Shown one piece after another: positions 55,719-63,873 of a stretch of 64,000 nt of DNA. Each line of letters opens with the position of its first letter. The first letter of the stretch is position 1. The position numbers were made by a program, and so were the translations under genes. This DNA is from an uncultured Acidobacteriia bacterium. Its GTDB lineage: Bacteria; Acidobacteriota; Terriglobia; Bryobacterales; Bryobacteraceae. The stretch is taken from the NCBI GenBank assembly GCA_903851195.1, contig CAINNJ010000027.1:102744-166743 (forward strand), given 5' to 3'. Below the pieces are notes generated by a model, which ran no database searches, was not told the origin of the DNA, and worked only from the letters and a program-made list of their open reading frames with translations.

Positions 55719-56383
55719 ACCCTCTTCCTGCGGCCGAAGAGCGCGGTACCCACCCGCACCCAGGTCGCACCTTCTTCAATCGCGACTTCCAGATCGTTCG
55801 ACATGCCCATGGAAAGTTCCGGAATCGCGAAGCGTCCCGCAATCTCCCGCAATCTCGCGAAATAGGGCCGAGCCAGTTCGGCGTCCTCGGACCACGGCGG
55901 CACGGTCATCAGTCCCCGAAGCGTCAGGTTGCGGCAGGCGCGGATCGTATCCACAATCGCGGCGATCTCGTCCTCGGCCGCGCCGCTCTTCGATTCCTCT
56001 TCGGAGAGTTTGACCTCGATCATGGCGTCGAGCGGCAGCCCTTCGGCGTCCAGACGCGTGGCGAGCTTCGCCGCGTCGATCGAGTCGATGGACGCGAACA
56101 TCTGCGCCGCCTTCTTTGTCTTATTCGACTGCAGATGACCGATCAGGTGGAAGCGCGCGCCCTCCAGATCCGCCAGCACGGGCGCCTTCCGTTCCATTTC
56201 CTGGACGTAGTTTTCACCGAATTCGCGCAGCCCCATCGCATAGGCTTCGCGGACCACGTCGGCCGGGAAAACTTTGGTAACGGCCAGCAGGCGAACTCCC
56301 GCCGGATCCCGGTGGGCCTTCGCGCAGGCCTTCTCGATTCTTTCTCGCACCGCCGCGAGGCGGTCGGCTAAACAGTCATCCAC
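55715..56383 (-). CDS. YggS-family PLP-binding protein (PLPHP)
   Basis: A 222-residue single-domain alanine-racemase-fold protein. PLP-binding Lys37 lies in 'LLAVTKVFP', followed by 'EFGENYVQEM', 'FHLIGHLQSNKTKKA', 'LRGLMTVPPW' and the C-terminal 'LSMGMSNDLEVAIEEGATWVRVGTALFG'. The family controls pyridoxal-phosphate balance rather than catalysing a reaction. GTG start at 56383. First gene of an operon with two unrelated downstream genes and tRNA-Cys. Confidence 0.95.
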   Translation of the reverse strand: MDDCLADRLAAVRERIEKACAKAHRDPAGVRLLAVTKVFPADVVREAYAMGLREFGENYVQEMERKAPVLADLEGARFHLIGHLQSNKTKKAAQMFASIDSIDAAKLATRLDAEGLPLDAMIEVKLSEEESKSGAAEDEIAAIVDTIRACRNLTLRGLMTVPPWSEDAELARPYFARLREIAGRFAIPELSMGMSNDLEVAIEEGATWVRVGTALFGRRKRV

Positions 56384-56452
56384 TCAGACTTGATCATAGC
56401 CGCCGGGCATGGCGGGACCGCACGCTGGTATATCATCCTGGCTGGAATCCAC

Positions 56453-57379
56453 ATGCTGAACCGACGTCGTTTTTTGTCCCGCTTATCAGAAAGCGTCGCC
56501 GCCACCGCCGCCCTGACGCCGAACATCGCAGCTCAGTCCGGCAGTGAATGGCCCAGCCCGGTCCTCGATATCCATCTCCACCTGAAGCCGAACGACGGCA
56601 ACTTCGAGCACATTGAGGGCTCGGGCGTCCGCCAGGCCATCCTGCTGACTTCCGTGGAGCAGGACGATGTCGCCAAAGCCGCCATTGCCCAACATCCCGG
56701 CCGCTACGCGCAGTTTGTGCGCGCCGACATCACGAAACCGGATGCGATCGCGAAGATGCGCGCGTGCCTGAAAGACGGGGCGATCGGCCTGGGCGAGATA
56801 AACTTTCACGTCGCCGTCGACGGGCCCGAGATGCGCGGCGTCTATGAACTGGCGGCGGAATTCGACGTTCCGGTCACAATCCATTTTCAGGAAGACAGCC
56901 CCGGCGACGGCGAATTCACCACCCCGTTCAAGTCACTGCCTGCAATGATCAAAGCCTACCCAAAGACCAAATTTATCGGACACGCCAACGCGTTCTGGGC
57001 CAACATCAGTGCGGACGTGCCACCCAACACCGCGTATCCCGCGGGCAAAATCAAGCCCGGCGGCCTGACGGACCGCATGCTTACGGAGTTCCCGAATCTC
57101 TATGCGGACCTCTCGGCCAACTCCGGCAGGAACGCGCTGGGCCGCGATCCGGAATTTGCCGCCGCCTTTCTGGAACGCCACCGGACTAAGCTGATGTTCG
57201 GCTGCGACTGCCCGTGCAAAGACGGCCACGGCGCGGGACAGGTCTCGCAGGCGCCGCTGATCAAAGGCAGGTGCGTGGCTCGCGAGACGCTGACGGCGCT
57301 GAAACAACTGGCGTCGCCCGCCGTTTTCCGCGAGATCGTCTGGGAGAACAGTCACAGGCTTCTCCGGATTCCGGCCTGA
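56453..57379 (+). CDS. Amidohydrolase family 2-type, exported
   Basis: A 308-residue metal-dependent hydrolase. The start at ATG 56453 gives the leader 'MLNRRRFLSRLSESVAATAAL' (Tat-like). Barrel motifs: 'VLDIHLHLKPNDG' (H-x-H), 'VTIHFQEDSPG' (His), 'KFIGHANAFWANI' (His) and 'LMFGCDCPCKDGHG' (Asp). The set fits the amidohydrolase-2 group, which includes decarboxylases and lactonases; the substrate is unknown. TATATC lies about 20 bases before the ATG. Confidence 0.82.
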   Translation: MLNRRRFLSRLSESVAATAALTPNIAAQSGSEWPSPVLDIHLHLKPNDGNFEHIEGSGVRQAILLTSVEQDDVAKAAIAQHPGRYAQFVRADITKPDAIAKMRACLKDGAIGLGEINFHVAVDGPEMRGVYELAAEFDVPVTIHFQEDSPGDGEFTTPFKSLPAMIKAYPKTKFIGHANAFWANISADVPPNTAYPAGKIKPGGLTDRMLTEFPNLYADLSANSGRNALGRDPEFAAAFLERHRTKLMFGCDCPCKDGHGAGQVSQAPLIKGRCVARETLTALKQLASPAVFREIVWENSHRLLRIPA

Positions 57380-57388
57380 GTTTCCGGT

Positions 57389-57417
57389 TTTACTTTGCAG
57401 GGGCGCAGTGATAAGCT
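57389..57417 (+). promoter_or_regulatory. Promoter of the bicupin gene
   Basis: -35-like TTTACT (57389-57394), a 17-base spacer and -10 TAAGCT (57412-57417). The ATG at 57435 is 17 bases further. The ATAAGCTCT core is the same as in the promoter at 43971-43979. Confidence 0.55.
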
Positions 57418-57434
57418 CTGGGACGAGTCGAACT

Positions 57435-58352
57435 ATGATCAATTATCGTGTTATTGCAGGCGCGGGTGTTTCCCTGCTTTGCCTGTCCGCCATCTGGGCG
57501 CAGAACAACGGCCGCCCGGGATCGCAGCTGGTGTGGGCGCCGAAGCCCGTAACGATGACGCCGTGGACTGCTCCGAACAAGCCGCACTGGAAGCTGGCCG
57601 AGATCCTGGCCGACCACAAGGGCATGAAGAGCTGGAAAGTTGCGATCGTGAATGACGAGCAACTGCGCGCCGATTACATTCAGATGGCGCCCGGTGAAAA
57701 GACGCCCCGGCGCGCCCATCCCGATACGAGGGAGTGGTGGGTCATCCAGGACGGGCAGATCCGGTTCACCATCGACGGTCAGGAGCCGTTCATCGCGAAG
57801 AAAGGCTACCTGGTGCAGGTCCCCTACCGCACCTTCTACACCATGGAAACGGTCGGTGATCAGCCTTCCCTGCGGTTCGAAGTGAACGTGGCGGGCGCGC
57901 GAACCATGTACCCCGCCGAAGACAAGCCTCCGGTGCTCGATGGCTACACGTTCCTGAAGACGAAGATCGCGAGCAAGGGCACTTACGATCAGGGCAACCG
58001 GCCGTATATCGATTTCAACGAAGTGGCCGCCGGCCGCGAAAAGCAGCGCCGGTTCGTCGCCGACGACCGCGCGGTATCGAACATCATCCCCGGCGACGCG
58101 AAGAACCTGGCGCCCGCCAAAGACACCGATAAAGGGCACTTCCACGCCGAATGCGCCGAATTTTGGTTCATTCTGCAGGGCCAGATGGATTACAAGATTG
58201 AAGGCACGGCGCAGATTCTGGCCGACCAGGGCGACATCGTCTATGCTCCCCGCGGTCACTGGCACAGACCCCGTTTTGCCGGCACCGGTCCTGCCTGCCG
58301 CCTGGCGATGAACGGTTACCAGGACATCGGGCACTTCTTCGAAGCGGAGTAG
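57435..58352 (+). CDS. Exported bicupin protein
   Basis: A 305-residue protein with signal peptide 'MINYRVIAGAGVSLLCLSAIWAQ'. The first cupin is at about residues 75-145 ('RRAHPDTREWWVIQDGQIRF'). The second, at about 225-290, has a full metal set 'HFHAECAEFWFILQGQMDYKI' (H-x-H...E) and 'PRGHWHRPRF' (His). The first cupin has fewer ligands and may be structural. Likely a metal-dependent isomerase or dioxygenase-like enzyme, unknown substrate. Convergent with the YncE-like gene across a shared hairpin. Confidence 0.82.
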   Translation: MINYRVIAGAGVSLLCLSAIWAQNNGRPGSQLVWAPKPVTMTPWTAPNKPHWKLAEILADHKGMKSWKVAIVNDEQLRADYIQMAPGEKTPRRAHPDTREWWVIQDGQIRFTIDGQEPFIAKKGYLVQVPYRTFYTMETVGDQPSLRFEVNVAGARTMYPAEDKPPVLDGYTFLKTKIASKGTYDQGNRPYIDFNEVAAGREKQRRFVADDRAVSNIIPGDAKNLAPAKDTDKGHFHAECAEFWFILQGQMDYKIEGTAQILADQGDIVYAPRGHWHRPRFAGTGPACRLAMNGYQDIGHFFEAE

Positions 58353-58359
58353 GTCCGAT

Positions 58360-58393
58360 AAAAAGCGGCGCCTCGCATCGCGCGGGGCGCCGC
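58360..58393 (-). terminator. Intrinsic terminator of the YncE-like gene
   Basis: On the minus strand, GCGGCGCC (58393-58386) pairs with GGCGCCGC (58372-58365) and is followed directly by TTTTTAT. The loop of 13 bases can form a small inner stem. This is a canonical rho-independent terminator for the gene ending at 58402, and it may also attenuate the convergent bicupin transcript. Confidence 0.85.
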
Positions 58394-58401
58394 CGATCCT
58401 C

Positions 58402-59541
58402 TTACCGGAAAACGCCGGTGTGTCCTAACGAGTACCGCCCGGGCTGCGGATATACACAAAGTCCGTGCGGCCCTTTTCCGACCGGGATCCGCGCCAGCAG
58501 TTTCCCGTTGTCCGTATCGAACACGTAGATCTCATTGTCGTAGCGTCCCGCCAGCCAGAGTTGCTTCCCGTCCGCTGAAACCCCGCCCATATCGGGGCTG
58601 CCTCCGCCCGGAATCTGCCACTTCGTGAGAATCTTTCGCGTCGCCAGGTCGAGCACCGTCACACTGCCCTCGCCCCGGTTGGAAATGTAGAGCACCTTTG
58701 AATCGCGGCTCACGTAAAGTCCGTGCGCGCCCTTGCCGGTGGCGATGAAACCGATCTTCGTGAACGAATTGGGCTCCACAAGGTGAATGCCATTGGCCAT
58801 CATGTCGGCCACGTAGAAAACTTTGCCATCGGGGGACGTTTTCACATCCTGCGGCATGCCGCCCTTCTGGAAGCCCAGGTAGCCCAGAATCTTCCGTTCG
58901 GCCACGTCAATCTTGATCACCTGCGCGGAGAATTCACAGCTGGCGATCAGATAGCGGCCGTTGGAAGTAAAATCCATATGGTCGATGCCGGGGCAGTTGA
59001 CCGGCAGCGTTTCCACCACCTTCATCGTCGCCGGATCCAGAAAACCCAGCTTCTTCTCGCGCTCCTCCACGACAATGGCGTACTTGCCGTCCGGCGTGTA
59101 ATACATGTTGTACGGATCTTTGACGGGGATCGTTTTGCCGCGTTTGCCGGTCGCCGGGTCGATGTCGGTCGCGGTGTCGCCCAGATCGTTGATGACCCAG
59201 AGCTTCTTCATATCCCAGCTGGGCACCACGTGCTGGGGTTCGCGTCCGCCGCTCGCGAAGTGGCCGACGATTTTAAACGTCTTCTGGTCGATCACGTCTA
59301 CCGTGTCGCTGCGGCTGTTGGGAACATAGACCAGGGCCGGGAAGCCTTTGACGGCATCGGCCAGCTTGCCTGCATGGTCGTTGGCGTAAATATCGTTCGG
59401 ATCCGTCACCGGCGGCATGCCGGGAAGGGGTGAGGCGTTCGCCTGCGTGGCGGCCGCCGGATTCTGAGCGCTCACGGCAATGCCGCCGAGCACGACGAGG
59501 GCGCCGGCTACAGCCAGCGCAACGGGAATACCAGGTTTCAT
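58402..59541 (-). CDS. Exported YVTN/YncE-like beta-propeller protein
   Basis: A 379-residue seven-bladed-propeller-type protein with signal peptide 'MKPGIPVALAVAGALVVLGGIAVSAQ'. The repeating unit 'YVPNSRSDTVDVIDQKTFKIVG', 'LWVINDLGDTATDIDPATGK', 'LYISNRGEGSVTVLDLATRKIL' and 'LWLAGRYDNEIYVFDTDNGKLL' is the YVTN pattern. No enzyme motif is seen; likely a binding or scaffold protein in the periplasm. A strong terminator follows. Upstream, 17 bases away, lies the small cupin gene on the same strand. Confidence 0.88.
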   Translation of the reverse strand: MKPGIPVALAVAGALVVLGGIAVSAQNPAAATQANASPLPGMPPVTDPNDIYANDHAGKLADAVKGFPALVYVPNSRSDTVDVIDQKTFKIVGHFASGGREPQHVVPSWDMKKLWVINDLGDTATDIDPATGKRGKTIPVKDPYNMYYTPDGKYAIVVEEREKKLGFLDPATMKVVETLPVNCPGIDHMDFTSNGRYLIASCEFSAQVIKIDVAERKILGYLGFQKGGMPQDVKTSPDGKVFYVADMMANGIHLVEPNSFTKIGFIATGKGAHGLYVSRDSKVLYISNRGEGSVTVLDLATRKILTKWQIPGGGSPDMGGVSADGKQLWLAGRYDNEIYVFDTDNGKLLARIPVGKGPHGLCVYPQPGRYSLGHTGVFR

Positions 59542-59558
59542 TCTGATTCGATTCTAAG

Positions 59559-59996
59559 TCAGCGAGGCAGTTTGACCGCGTAGTACGCCACTTGCTGGCC
59601 CTTTTCGAGCAGGAACTGATGAGGCGTGCCGGCCGGGATGCGGATGATGTCGCCCGGCGACAGCTTACGGGACTCCCCGTTCCGGATGGATTTGCCCCGA
59701 ATCTCATTCGCGGTCGTCGTGTGGCCGTCCGGAATGGTACCGCCATAAAGCAGCGTGGCCGACCCCTGCTCAATGACAATCAGATCGGTCTTCGTTTTGT
59801 GCAGTTCCGCTTCGCCGCTTTTCGCCCGGCGCCACAGGGACGCGGTCCCGAGCGGCTTGCCGGCGATGCCTTTCGCTTCGGCGTCCGGAGCCAGCCGGTC
59901 GGCCGTGGATTTGAGATCCGCGGCCGACCAGACTTCCACGCCACCGGCGCCGAACAGAGGACAGACACACAGCAAAAGAGCGGAGGCAACCTTCAT
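59559..59996 (-). CDS. Small exported cupin
   Basis: A 145-residue protein from ATG 59996 (signal 'MKVASALLLCVCPLFGAGG'). A single cupin fold: 'GEAELHKTKTDLIVIEQGSATLLYGG', 'SPGDIIRIPAGTPHQFLLEKGQQVAYYAVK'. The metal set is partial (His in 'ELHKTKTD', His in 'TPHQF'). Function unknown; related to periplasmic cupins of Solibacter-type bacteria. Probably co-transcribed with the YncE-like gene, 17 bases downstream. Confidence 0.8.
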   Translation of the reverse strand: MKVASALLLCVCPLFGAGGVEVWSAADLKSTADRLAPDAEAKGIAGKPLGTASLWRRAKSGEAELHKTKTDLIVIEQGSATLLYGGTIPDGHTTTANEIRGKSIRNGESRKLSPGDIIRIPAGTPHQFLLEKGQQVAYYAVKLPR

Positions 59997-60033
59997 GCCT
60001 ACTACTTTGACAAAAGCTCGGGAGCCGCAGTCT

Positions 60034-60666
60034 TTACTTGGCGACGACGCCGGTTGCCGCATTCACGAATGCCGCGTAGCCGCCGCTCTTGTCGCCCCAT
60101 TGAATGAACCACATGGGGGCAGCGAAGCGGGAGGACTGTCCCAGCGCAAACGTGGTGATCGCCTTCTTCGGATTCTTCTCCAGCCAGTCTTTTGCCTTCT
60201 CCGCGGCGGCCGTGAAGGCCTTGGTGGAATCGATGGAGAAATCGGAATTGGTGAATGGCTCCGCGTTCCGGTTGGGACCGGCCCAGCGCATGGCGCCCTG
60301 GTTGTTCATGCCGCGCAGAATGTTGCCCTTCTCCACGGTGGAGTAGACGAACGTGTAAGCCTGCATCTTGCTGGCGGATACGAACACGACGGTCCACTGG
60401 CCATACTTGCCCTCGCCGCTTTTCACGCCTTCCACTTCATTGCCGACGATGCTCGCGGTCTGCAGATCCGGCGCCAGAGTGCGGGCGGATTTGTAGATTT
60501 CGTAATAAGCCGTCAGGGCCGGAATCGCGCCCTCCGGGATAGCTGGCTTTTTGGGGAGCGCGCTCTTGGCCTCGGCCGGCGGGGGCTGTTCGCCACAGCT
60601 CCCCAAAAGGACCACGCTCAGCACGGCGACTGCGCCCGCGGTAACTCGAACCCTTGCTCGGATCAT
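60034..60666 (-). CDS. Hypothetical lipoprotein
   Basis: A 210-residue protein from ATG 60666 (GAGG just upstream). The lipobox is 'LLGSCGE' (L-G-S-C), so the mature protein is lipid-anchored. After a Pro-rich linker there is a domain with 'ALTAYYEIYKSARTLAPDLQTASI', 'GQWTVVFVSASKMQAYTFVYST' and 'FAAPMWFIQWGDKSGGYAAFVNAATG'. The last part recalls PepSY/peptidase-inhibitor-like beta folds. No recognised family. It lies between the small cupin and the anti-sigma gene, all on the minus strand. Confidence 0.7.
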   Translation of the reverse strand: MIRARVRVTAGAVAVLSVVLLGSCGEQPPPAEAKSALPKKPAIPEGAIPALTAYYEIYKSARTLAPDLQTASIVGNEVEGVKSGEGKYGQWTVVFVSASKMQAYTFVYSTVEKGNILRGMNNQGAMRWAGPNRNAEPFTNSDFSIDSTKAFTAAAEKAKDWLEKNPKKAITTFALGQSSRFAAPMWFIQWGDKSGGYAAFVNAATGVVAK

Positions 60667-60730
60667 TGTCCTCAAAACCTCTCGCGGACAATTCTATTCC
60701 AAATCGCAGGCGCGTGCGGAAGGGGTGTAT

Positions 60731-60982
60731 TTACTTTTTTGCGACGGACGCTGCGGCCATCTTTCGTTCCAGAGCCGCCATCAGGCGGGAGTGGACGTCT
60801 TCCGGCACGGCGCAGCTTTTCATGCCTTTATAGACGGAAATAGTTTTTTTTGTGGTGTCGCAAATCACCCAGCAGTTCGGGCACTCGGCGATATGTTTTT
60901 CGAGTTTCGAGCGGATTTCCGTATCCGTTCGTTCGTCCAGAAAATCGCTGAGCTCCGCCAGAAACTCTTTACATGTAAGCAA
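60731..60982 (-). CDS. Soluble zinc-type anti-sigma factor
   Basis: An 83-residue protein with the zf-HC2/ZAS motif H30-x3-C34-x2-C37 ('EKHIAECPNCWVIC'). Extra Cys residues at 4, 41 and 57 could form a thiol switch. It has no membrane helix, so it acts in the cytoplasm by binding the ECF sigma factor encoded directly upstream. The gene overlaps the sigma gene by 14 bases. Redox or thiol sensing is plausible by analogy with RsrA-type factors (inference). Confidence 0.85.
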   Translation of the reverse strand: MLTCKEFLAELSDFLDERTDTEIRSKLEKHIAECPNCWVICDTTKKTISVYKGMKSCAVPEDVHSRLMAALERKMAAASVAKK

Positions 60983-61622
60983 AGGCGTCGTCTCCCTTGC
61001 GCTTAAAGAAACGCGTGAGTTTATCGCGCAGCTGCAGGCGGGCCCGCAGCAGTCTGCTCTTCACCGCCGGGACCGTCAGATCCAGAGCTTCCGCGGTCTC
61101 TTCGGTGGAGAGTCCGTCCACGTCGCGCAGCGTGAACACGGTCTTGTAAATCGGCGCCAGGCCGTCGATGGCTTCGGTGAGGATGCCGTTCAGTTCGTCC
61201 TGCGAGTACTGCACTTCCGGATCCGGATCCCACGCCGCAATCTCGCGGGCGACCGTATCCTCGCCCGTGTCGATCTGTTCGTCGAGAGAGACCGATCGGT
61301 CGGTTTTTCGTTTCCGGAGCTTCATCAGCGCCTGATTCACGGCGATCCGAACAATCCAGGTGTAAAATTTTGAGTTTCCCTGAAACTGATCCAGGTGCTC
61401 GTACGCTTTCAAAAACGCTTCCTGCAGCACGTCTTCGGCGTCCTCGCGATTTTGCGTGATGTTCATCGCGAGGCGGAAGATCTTTCCTTCGTACTGCCGG
61501 ATCAGGGCGGAGAATGCTGATGTGTCGCCCGTCCGTGCGCGATTGACCAACTCCAGTTCGGCTTTCGCCTCTTCCGTGAGTTCGGCCGGTACTGGTGCGA
61601 GTGTGACGCTTTCCAAGGCCAT
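60969..61622 (-). CDS. ECF RNA polymerase sigma factor
   Basis: A 217-residue group-4 sigma factor from ATG 61622. Region 2 has 'FSALIRQYEGKIFRLAMNITQNREDAEDVLQEAFLKAYEHLDQF'-type core blocks. The linker is long and acidic ('LDEQIDTGEDTVAREIAAWDPDPEVQYS'). Region 4 has 'IYKTVFTLRDVDGLSTEETAEAL' and 'VPAVKSRLLRARLQLRDKLTRFF', the DNA-recognition helix. It is controlled by the anti-sigma factor overlapping its 3' end. The upstream 236 bases (61623-61858) hold no other gene; TTTGTAACA at 61830-61838 (minus strand) also occurs upstream of the 42-residue small ORF. Confidence 0.93.
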   Translation of the reverse strand: MALESVTLAPVPAELTEEAKAELELVNRARTGDTSAFSALIRQYEGKIFRLAMNITQNREDAEDVLQEAFLKAYEHLDQFQGNSKFYTWIVRIAVNQALMKLRKRKTDRSVSLDEQIDTGEDTVAREIAAWDPDPEVQYSQDELNGILTEAIDGLAPIYKTVFTLRDVDGLSTEETAEALDLTVPAVKSRLLRARLQLRDKLTRFFKRKGDDAFAYM

Positions 61623-61858
61623 GTTGCGCGATTCCCTATTTTCCCATGCTGAGCCGGTCCTCTGTACTACGGACGGGCCACAAAGGCAGATGTTCGATGT
61701 TGCATCCTTTATTCCAGACGCACAACCGAGCCATTTATTTCCCTGAATCGAATTTCCCGCAATCCAACCGGCTTCGAAAGCGGTTCCCCCATGGGAAGTC
61801 TGAAGCGTCATGCCGCTTTCTTCGATGATCAACTGTTACAAAGGTTGCGGAATTCTGT

Positions 61859-62590
61859 TCAGTGGCCGGAATTCTGCCGATCCCAGTTCTTCAGTACACG
61901 CAGAATGTATTCCCGCGTTTCGCGGTACGGCGGAACCCCGTGATACTTTTCCACCGCGCCCGGTCCGGCATTGTAAGCCGCCAGGGCCAGCAACACCTGG
62001 TCGGGATTGTCCTCATATCTGGCCAGCAGTTCCCGCAGGTACTGCGCGCCGCCCTCCGCGTTCTGCTGCGGAACCTTCGGATCCACGCCCAGCGTGCGGG
62101 CCGTGTCCGGCATCAGCTGCATCAGACCGATCGCCCCTTTGGGCGACAACGCTGTCGGCTGGAATCCGGATTCCGCGCGCATCACGCTGCGCACGAAGGC
62201 CTCCGGCAATTTGTATTTACGCGCGGCGAGTTCCGCAAGTTCGGCCGGGCGAAGTTCCGCCGGAACATCCACGGGGGGCGGAACCGGCGACACCGGAGCG
62301 GGAACCGCCGCTGGTACAGGCGGCGTCACGAAATCGTCCGGCTCAAACTCAAGAACCACCGACGCGGGCAGTTCAATCTGTCCGCCGTTGGTGAACAGAC
62401 GGATTTTGTCGCCCTCCACCTCATGGCGCTCGGCGTGCAGCCGCAAGCCCGAACGCAGCACGATGCTTTCGCCGGCAGTCTCGGCAGCCCAAGCCGCGCC
62501 GCTCACCGCCGCCAGCATCCCCGCCGCCAGCATCCCTGCCGCAACCGTCCCCGCCGAAACCATCCCGATAAGATGAAGGATTCTCTTCAT
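61859..62590 (-). CDS. Lytic transglycosylase (SLT, GH23-like), exported
   Basis: A 243-residue protein from ATG 62590. The signal region contains a duplicated 'AAGMLAAGMLAA'. A small N-terminal domain (about 38-90, 'IVLRSGLRLHAERHEVEGDKIRLF') and a Pro-rich linker (about 90-110) precede the SLT domain: catalytic Glu140 in 'MRAESGFQP', 'SPKGAIGLMQLMPDTA', 'GAQYLRELLARY' and 'ALAAYNAGPGAVEKYHGVPPYRET'. It cleaves the MurNAc-GlcNAc bond of peptidoglycan with formation of 1,6-anhydro-MurNAc. Its ATG shares two base pairs with the ATG of the divergent threonine synthase gene. Confidence 0.92.
   Translation of the reverse strand: MKRILHLIGMVSAGTVAAGMLAAGMLAAVSGAAWAAETAGESIVLRSGLRLHAERHEVEGDKIRLFTNGGQIELPASVVLEFEPDDFVTPPVPAAVPAPVSPVPPPVDVPAELRPAELAELAARKYKLPEAFVRSVMRAESGFQPTALSPKGAIGLMQLMPDTARTLGVDPKVPQQNAEGGAQYLRELLARYEDNPDQVLLALAAYNAGPGAVEKYHGVPPYRETREYILRVLKNWDRQNSGH
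62505..62535. repeat. 15-bp tandem duplication in the transglycosylase signal peptide
   Basis: CCGCCGCCAGCATCC at 62506-62520 is repeated at 62521-62535. It encodes the duplicated 'AAGML' unit of the signal peptide on the minus strand, in frame. Confidence 0.75.
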
Positions 62591-63821
62591 GCCCAACAAA
62601 AACGTGACGCATCTGGAGTGCAGTGTGTGCACCCGTATTTTCGAGGCAGGCAAAGTCTGGAACCTCTGCGAGTGCGGCGGACCGCTTCTGGTCCGCTACG
62701 ACCTGGCTCAACTCAAAGACGCCTGGTCCCGCGAGTCGCTCGCCACCGCGCCCAACACCATGTGGCGCTACGCTCCCGCGCTGCCGGTACAGAACGAAAA
62801 CAACATTATCTCACTGGGCGAAGGGATGACCCCGATTCTTCCGGCGCGCCGGACCGGCAAGCGGATCGGCGCGAACCGTCTGCTTATTAAAGACGAAGGG
62901 CTGAATCCAACGGGATCTTTCAAAGCCCGCGGCCTTTCCTGCGCCGTGTCGATGTGCGTGGAACTGGGTCTGGGGCGGCTCGCGATCCCCTCGGCGGGCA
63001 ACGCGGCGAGCGCTTTAGCCGCCTATGCGGCGGCTGCCGGCATCGAAGCGTTCATCTTCATGCCGCAGGACGTGCCCCAATCCAACTTCATCGAATGCAA
63101 GGCTTACGGCGCGCGCGTGACTCTCGTCAACGGACTGATCAGCGACTGCGGGCGGATCGTCGGCGAGCGCAAGCAGGCCGAGGGCTGGTTTGAAATCTCC
63201 ACTCTCAAAGAGCCTTACCGCATCGAAGGCAAGAAGACGATGGGCTATGAGGTCGCCGAACAACTCCACTGGGAACTGCCGGATGCGATCTTCTATCCGA
63301 CCGGCGGCGGCGTCGGCATGATCGGGATGTGGAAGGCGTTCCATGAGATGGAGGCGCTGGGCTGGATCGGGCCGAAACGTCCGAAGATGATCGCCGTCCA
63401 GGCGGAAGGCTGTCAGCCGATCGTGCGGGCGCTGCGGGAAGGCGCCGAGGTCAGCCGGTTCTGGGACGGCGCGTCCACGGTGGCCAGCGGATTACGGGTT
63501 CCCAAGCCGCTGGGCGACCGGTTGAGCCTGCAGGCGGTGCGGGAGAGCCATGGCACGGCAATCGCGATTTCCGACGAGGCGCTGGTGGATGCCGGCATCC
63601 GGCTGGCCGAAGAAGAAGGCCTTTTCGCGGCCCCCGAAGGCGCGGCCTGCGTGGCCGCGGCGGAACAACTGATCGCGGAAGGGTTCCTGAAGGCCGACGA
63701 CAACCTGGTGATCTACAACACGGGATCCGGCCTGAAGTATCTGGAAGCTTACTCGACGCGGTTCCCGCGGAATGCCTCGGGCGAGACCGATAAGCTGGGC
63801 GGCCTCATCACGCCGCGCTGA
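62589..63821 (+). CDS. thrC: Threonine synthase
   Basis: A 410-residue PLP enzyme of the fold-II class. An N-terminal zinc ribbon is seen in 'LECSVCTRIFEAGKVWNLCECGGPL' (residues 9-33). The PLP Lys lies in 'LNPTGSFKARG' and the phosphate loop in 'IPSAGNAASALAAYAAAAG'; further blocks are 'IFYPTGGGVGMIGMWKAF' and 'VIYNTGSGLKY'. It converts O-phosphohomoserine to threonine. AAGGA lies 8 bases before the ATG. The start codon at 62589 overlaps the start of the divergent lytic transglycosylase. Confidence 0.92.
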   Translation: MPNKNVTHLECSVCTRIFEAGKVWNLCECGGPLLVRYDLAQLKDAWSRESLATAPNTMWRYAPALPVQNENNIISLGEGMTPILPARRTGKRIGANRLLIKDEGLNPTGSFKARGLSCAVSMCVELGLGRLAIPSAGNAASALAAYAAAAGIEAFIFMPQDVPQSNFIECKAYGARVTLVNGLISDCGRIVGERKQAEGWFEISTLKEPYRIEGKKTMGYEVAEQLHWELPDAIFYPTGGGVGMIGMWKAFHEMEALGWIGPKRPKMIAVQAEGCQPIVRALREGAEVSRFWDGASTVASGLRVPKPLGDRLSLQAVRESHGTAIAISDEALVDAGIRLAEEEGLFAAPEGAACVAAAEQLIAEGFLKADDNLVIYNTGSGLKYLEAYSTRFPRNASGETDKLGGLITPR

Positions 63822-63861
63822 GTCCCGCGAAAAATCGGGATCTTCGCTCGGGAGTTTTCCG

Positions 63862-63867
63862 TATACT
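63862..63867 (+). promoter_or_regulatory. -10 box just before the TIGR03435-type gene
   Basis: TATACT ends 6 bases before the ATG at 63874, with no ribosome binding site. This again suggests a leaderless start. No good -35 box at the normal distance. Confidence 0.45.
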
Positions 63868-63873
63868 CCTGGT

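Noticed and set aside
61801-61850. Shared TTTGTAACA upstream of the sigma factor and the small ORF as an ECF promoter motif
   Set aside because: A 9-base match is weak in 64 kb, and no common -10 element at a constant spacing was found.
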